Assembly: GCA_964463165.1 (NCBI GenBank)
Contig: CAYXBK010000011.1
Location: 87,987-151,986, forward strand
DNA from: UBA7236 sp964463165
GTDB lineage: Bacteria > Bacteroidota > Bacteroidia > Chitinophagales > BACL12
Direction of reading: 5' to 3'
Length of the DNA: 64,000 bases
Positions 63,694 to 64,000 of the stretch are shown one piece after another. The notes beneath the pieces are model-generated. The model was not told where the DNA came from. It was given only the letters and a program-made list of their open reading frames with translations, and made no database searches. Each line of letters starts with the position of its first letter. Positions within the stretch are counted from its first letter, which is position 1. Made by a program: the position numbers and the translations under genes.

Positions 63694-63800
63694 TTTCAAT
63701 TTGTCTCAATTTGTTTCAGGGTGTGTCAGAATGTATCATTACGTGCAAAATTTGAATGTCTGACATCCTGAAATTTGTACCCCGCTCTTTCGAGGTACAA
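63694..63800. promoter_or_regulatory. Repeat-rich right end of module E, possible integrase arm region
   Basis: Two tandem copies of TYTCAATTTG at 10-bp period (63694-63713) are followed by the start of a third, and an inverted repeat TTGTACC / GGTACAA spans 63775-63800. Tyrosine integrases of this type use arm sites near the core; the region is also the promoter side of the Zn-ribbon/HTH gene. Confidence 0.4.
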
Positions 63801-63934
63801 TAAAGATACAAAACAGCGCTGAAAATGCAGATAATAACACGAAATAAAGCACTGAGGAAATAGGCTTAAATTTGAATGAAATGCTACTTAGAGTAGGGTT
63901 TATTGATTTTTTTTCATCGGGATGCTTCGTATTA

Positions 63935-63959
63935 GTTACTTTCCAATACAAAACTTACT
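63935..63959. other. Right attachment site in mnmE
   Basis: GTTACTTTC followed by CAATAC and AAAACTTACT, aligned base for base with the core of S1-S5. It includes the mnmE stop codon. The left arm matches the internal sites; the right arm is mnmE coding sequence and matches them poorly. Confidence 0.8.
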
Positions 63960-64000
63960 AAAAATAAAATCCAGCATATCCTCGTGTGTTACTTCACCGG
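63936..64000 (-). CDS. mnmE: tRNA modification GTPase MnmE, C-terminal end
   Basis: The last 20 codons are visible and end with FIFSKFCIGK, the conserved C-terminus of MnmE (TrmE), which with MnmG modifies the wobble uridine of certain tRNAs. The Cys in FCIGK is catalytically required in the family. The insertion leaves the coding end intact. Confidence 0.93.
   Translation of the reverse strand, partial: GEVTHEDMLDFIFSKFCIGK

Larger units (their letters stand above)
16201..63953. mobile_element. Modular integrated island in the 3' end of mnmE
   Basis: Bounded by an 18-bp direct repeat that on the minus strand reads TTTTGTATTGGAAAGTAA at 63953-63936 (the mnmE stop region) and the same with A for G at 16218-16201. 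A tyrosine integrase gene lies 0.7 kb from the mnmE end. Genes inside are metal resistance, a possible defence operon, a rolling-circle Rep and DNA-binding proteins; all but one are on the minus strand. The mnmE 3' end is a known target of tyrosine integrases (SGI1 family). Five internal or terminal 77-bp repeats divide it into modules of 4.0, 5.8, 23.5, 9.5 and 5.0 kb. No conjugation (tra) genes were seen, so transfer would need helper functions. Confidence 0.85.

Noticed and set aside
1..64000. tRNA or rRNA genes, group II introns, IS transposases
   Set aside because: None was recognised on reading either strand; in particular the att target is the mnmE coding end and not a tRNA gene.

Overview
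The window comes from a Bacteroidota chromosome, probably an environmental lineage of the Chitinophagia/Saprospiria type. Many secreted proteins end in type IX secretion (T9SS) sorting domains with a YPNPA-like motif. Promoters that can be seen use the Bacteroidota -7 box TAnnTTTG. Several small families (DUF6660, HYC_CC_PP, DUF5676, DUF3347, GDCCVxC) are typical of this phylum. No rRNA or tRNA gene was recognised.

Bases 1-16199 are ordinary chromosome: the 3' part of a cyclic beta-1,2-glucan synthase, two T9SS surface or secreted proteins (a beta-propeller and a YadA-like fibre with a peptidase S74 chaperone), an esterase, a TPR membrane protein, a lipoprotein, a small exported protein and an ankyrin protein. 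Convergent or strand-ending genes are closed by clear hairpin terminators.

Bases 16200-63953 form an integrated island of about 47.7 kb in the 3' end of mnmE (trmE), the target also used by Salmonella SGI1-type islands. The last 20 codons of mnmE are at the right edge on the minus strand. An 18-bp direct repeat (one mismatch) covers the mnmE stop codon at 63936 and recurs at 16201. The island is modular. A 25-bp att-like core (GTTACTTTC-N6-ATAAAGTAAC) followed, exactly 56 bp from its first base, by a conserved block (GGTCAAATGGGGGACAAA) occurs five times (16200, 20170, 25971, 49479, 58964). A sixth core-like site is the mnmE junction at 63935. The sites divide the island into five modules, with nearly all genes on the minus strand: A (4.0 kb, HEPN/PIN/DUF488/dual-OB proteins, possible defence), B (5.8 kb, ArsR-MerTP mercury operon plus a secreted cupredoxin operon), C (23.5 kb, copper), D (9.5 kb, CzcAB-type efflux and a Zn/Cd-type ATPase) and E (5.0 kb, tyrosine integrase, HTH proteins and a rolling-circle HUH Rep). 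Only E has a recombinase, at the mnmE end. The arrangement looks like serial accretion of cis-mobilisable modules, or integron-like capture of whole operons.

The metal modules appear to work together: RND efflux pumps (Cus and Czc), P1B ATPases, MerTP, metallosensors (ArsR type; AraC with a heavy-metal domain), CopA-type oxidase, and T9SS-exported multicopper oxidases. Modules B, C and D each carry a paired thioredoxin-like protein and a small cysteine-motif protein, which I do not recognise as a described system. In module C the cusA gene is split and circularly permuted: its C-terminal half opens the cus gene cluster and its N-terminal half closes it.
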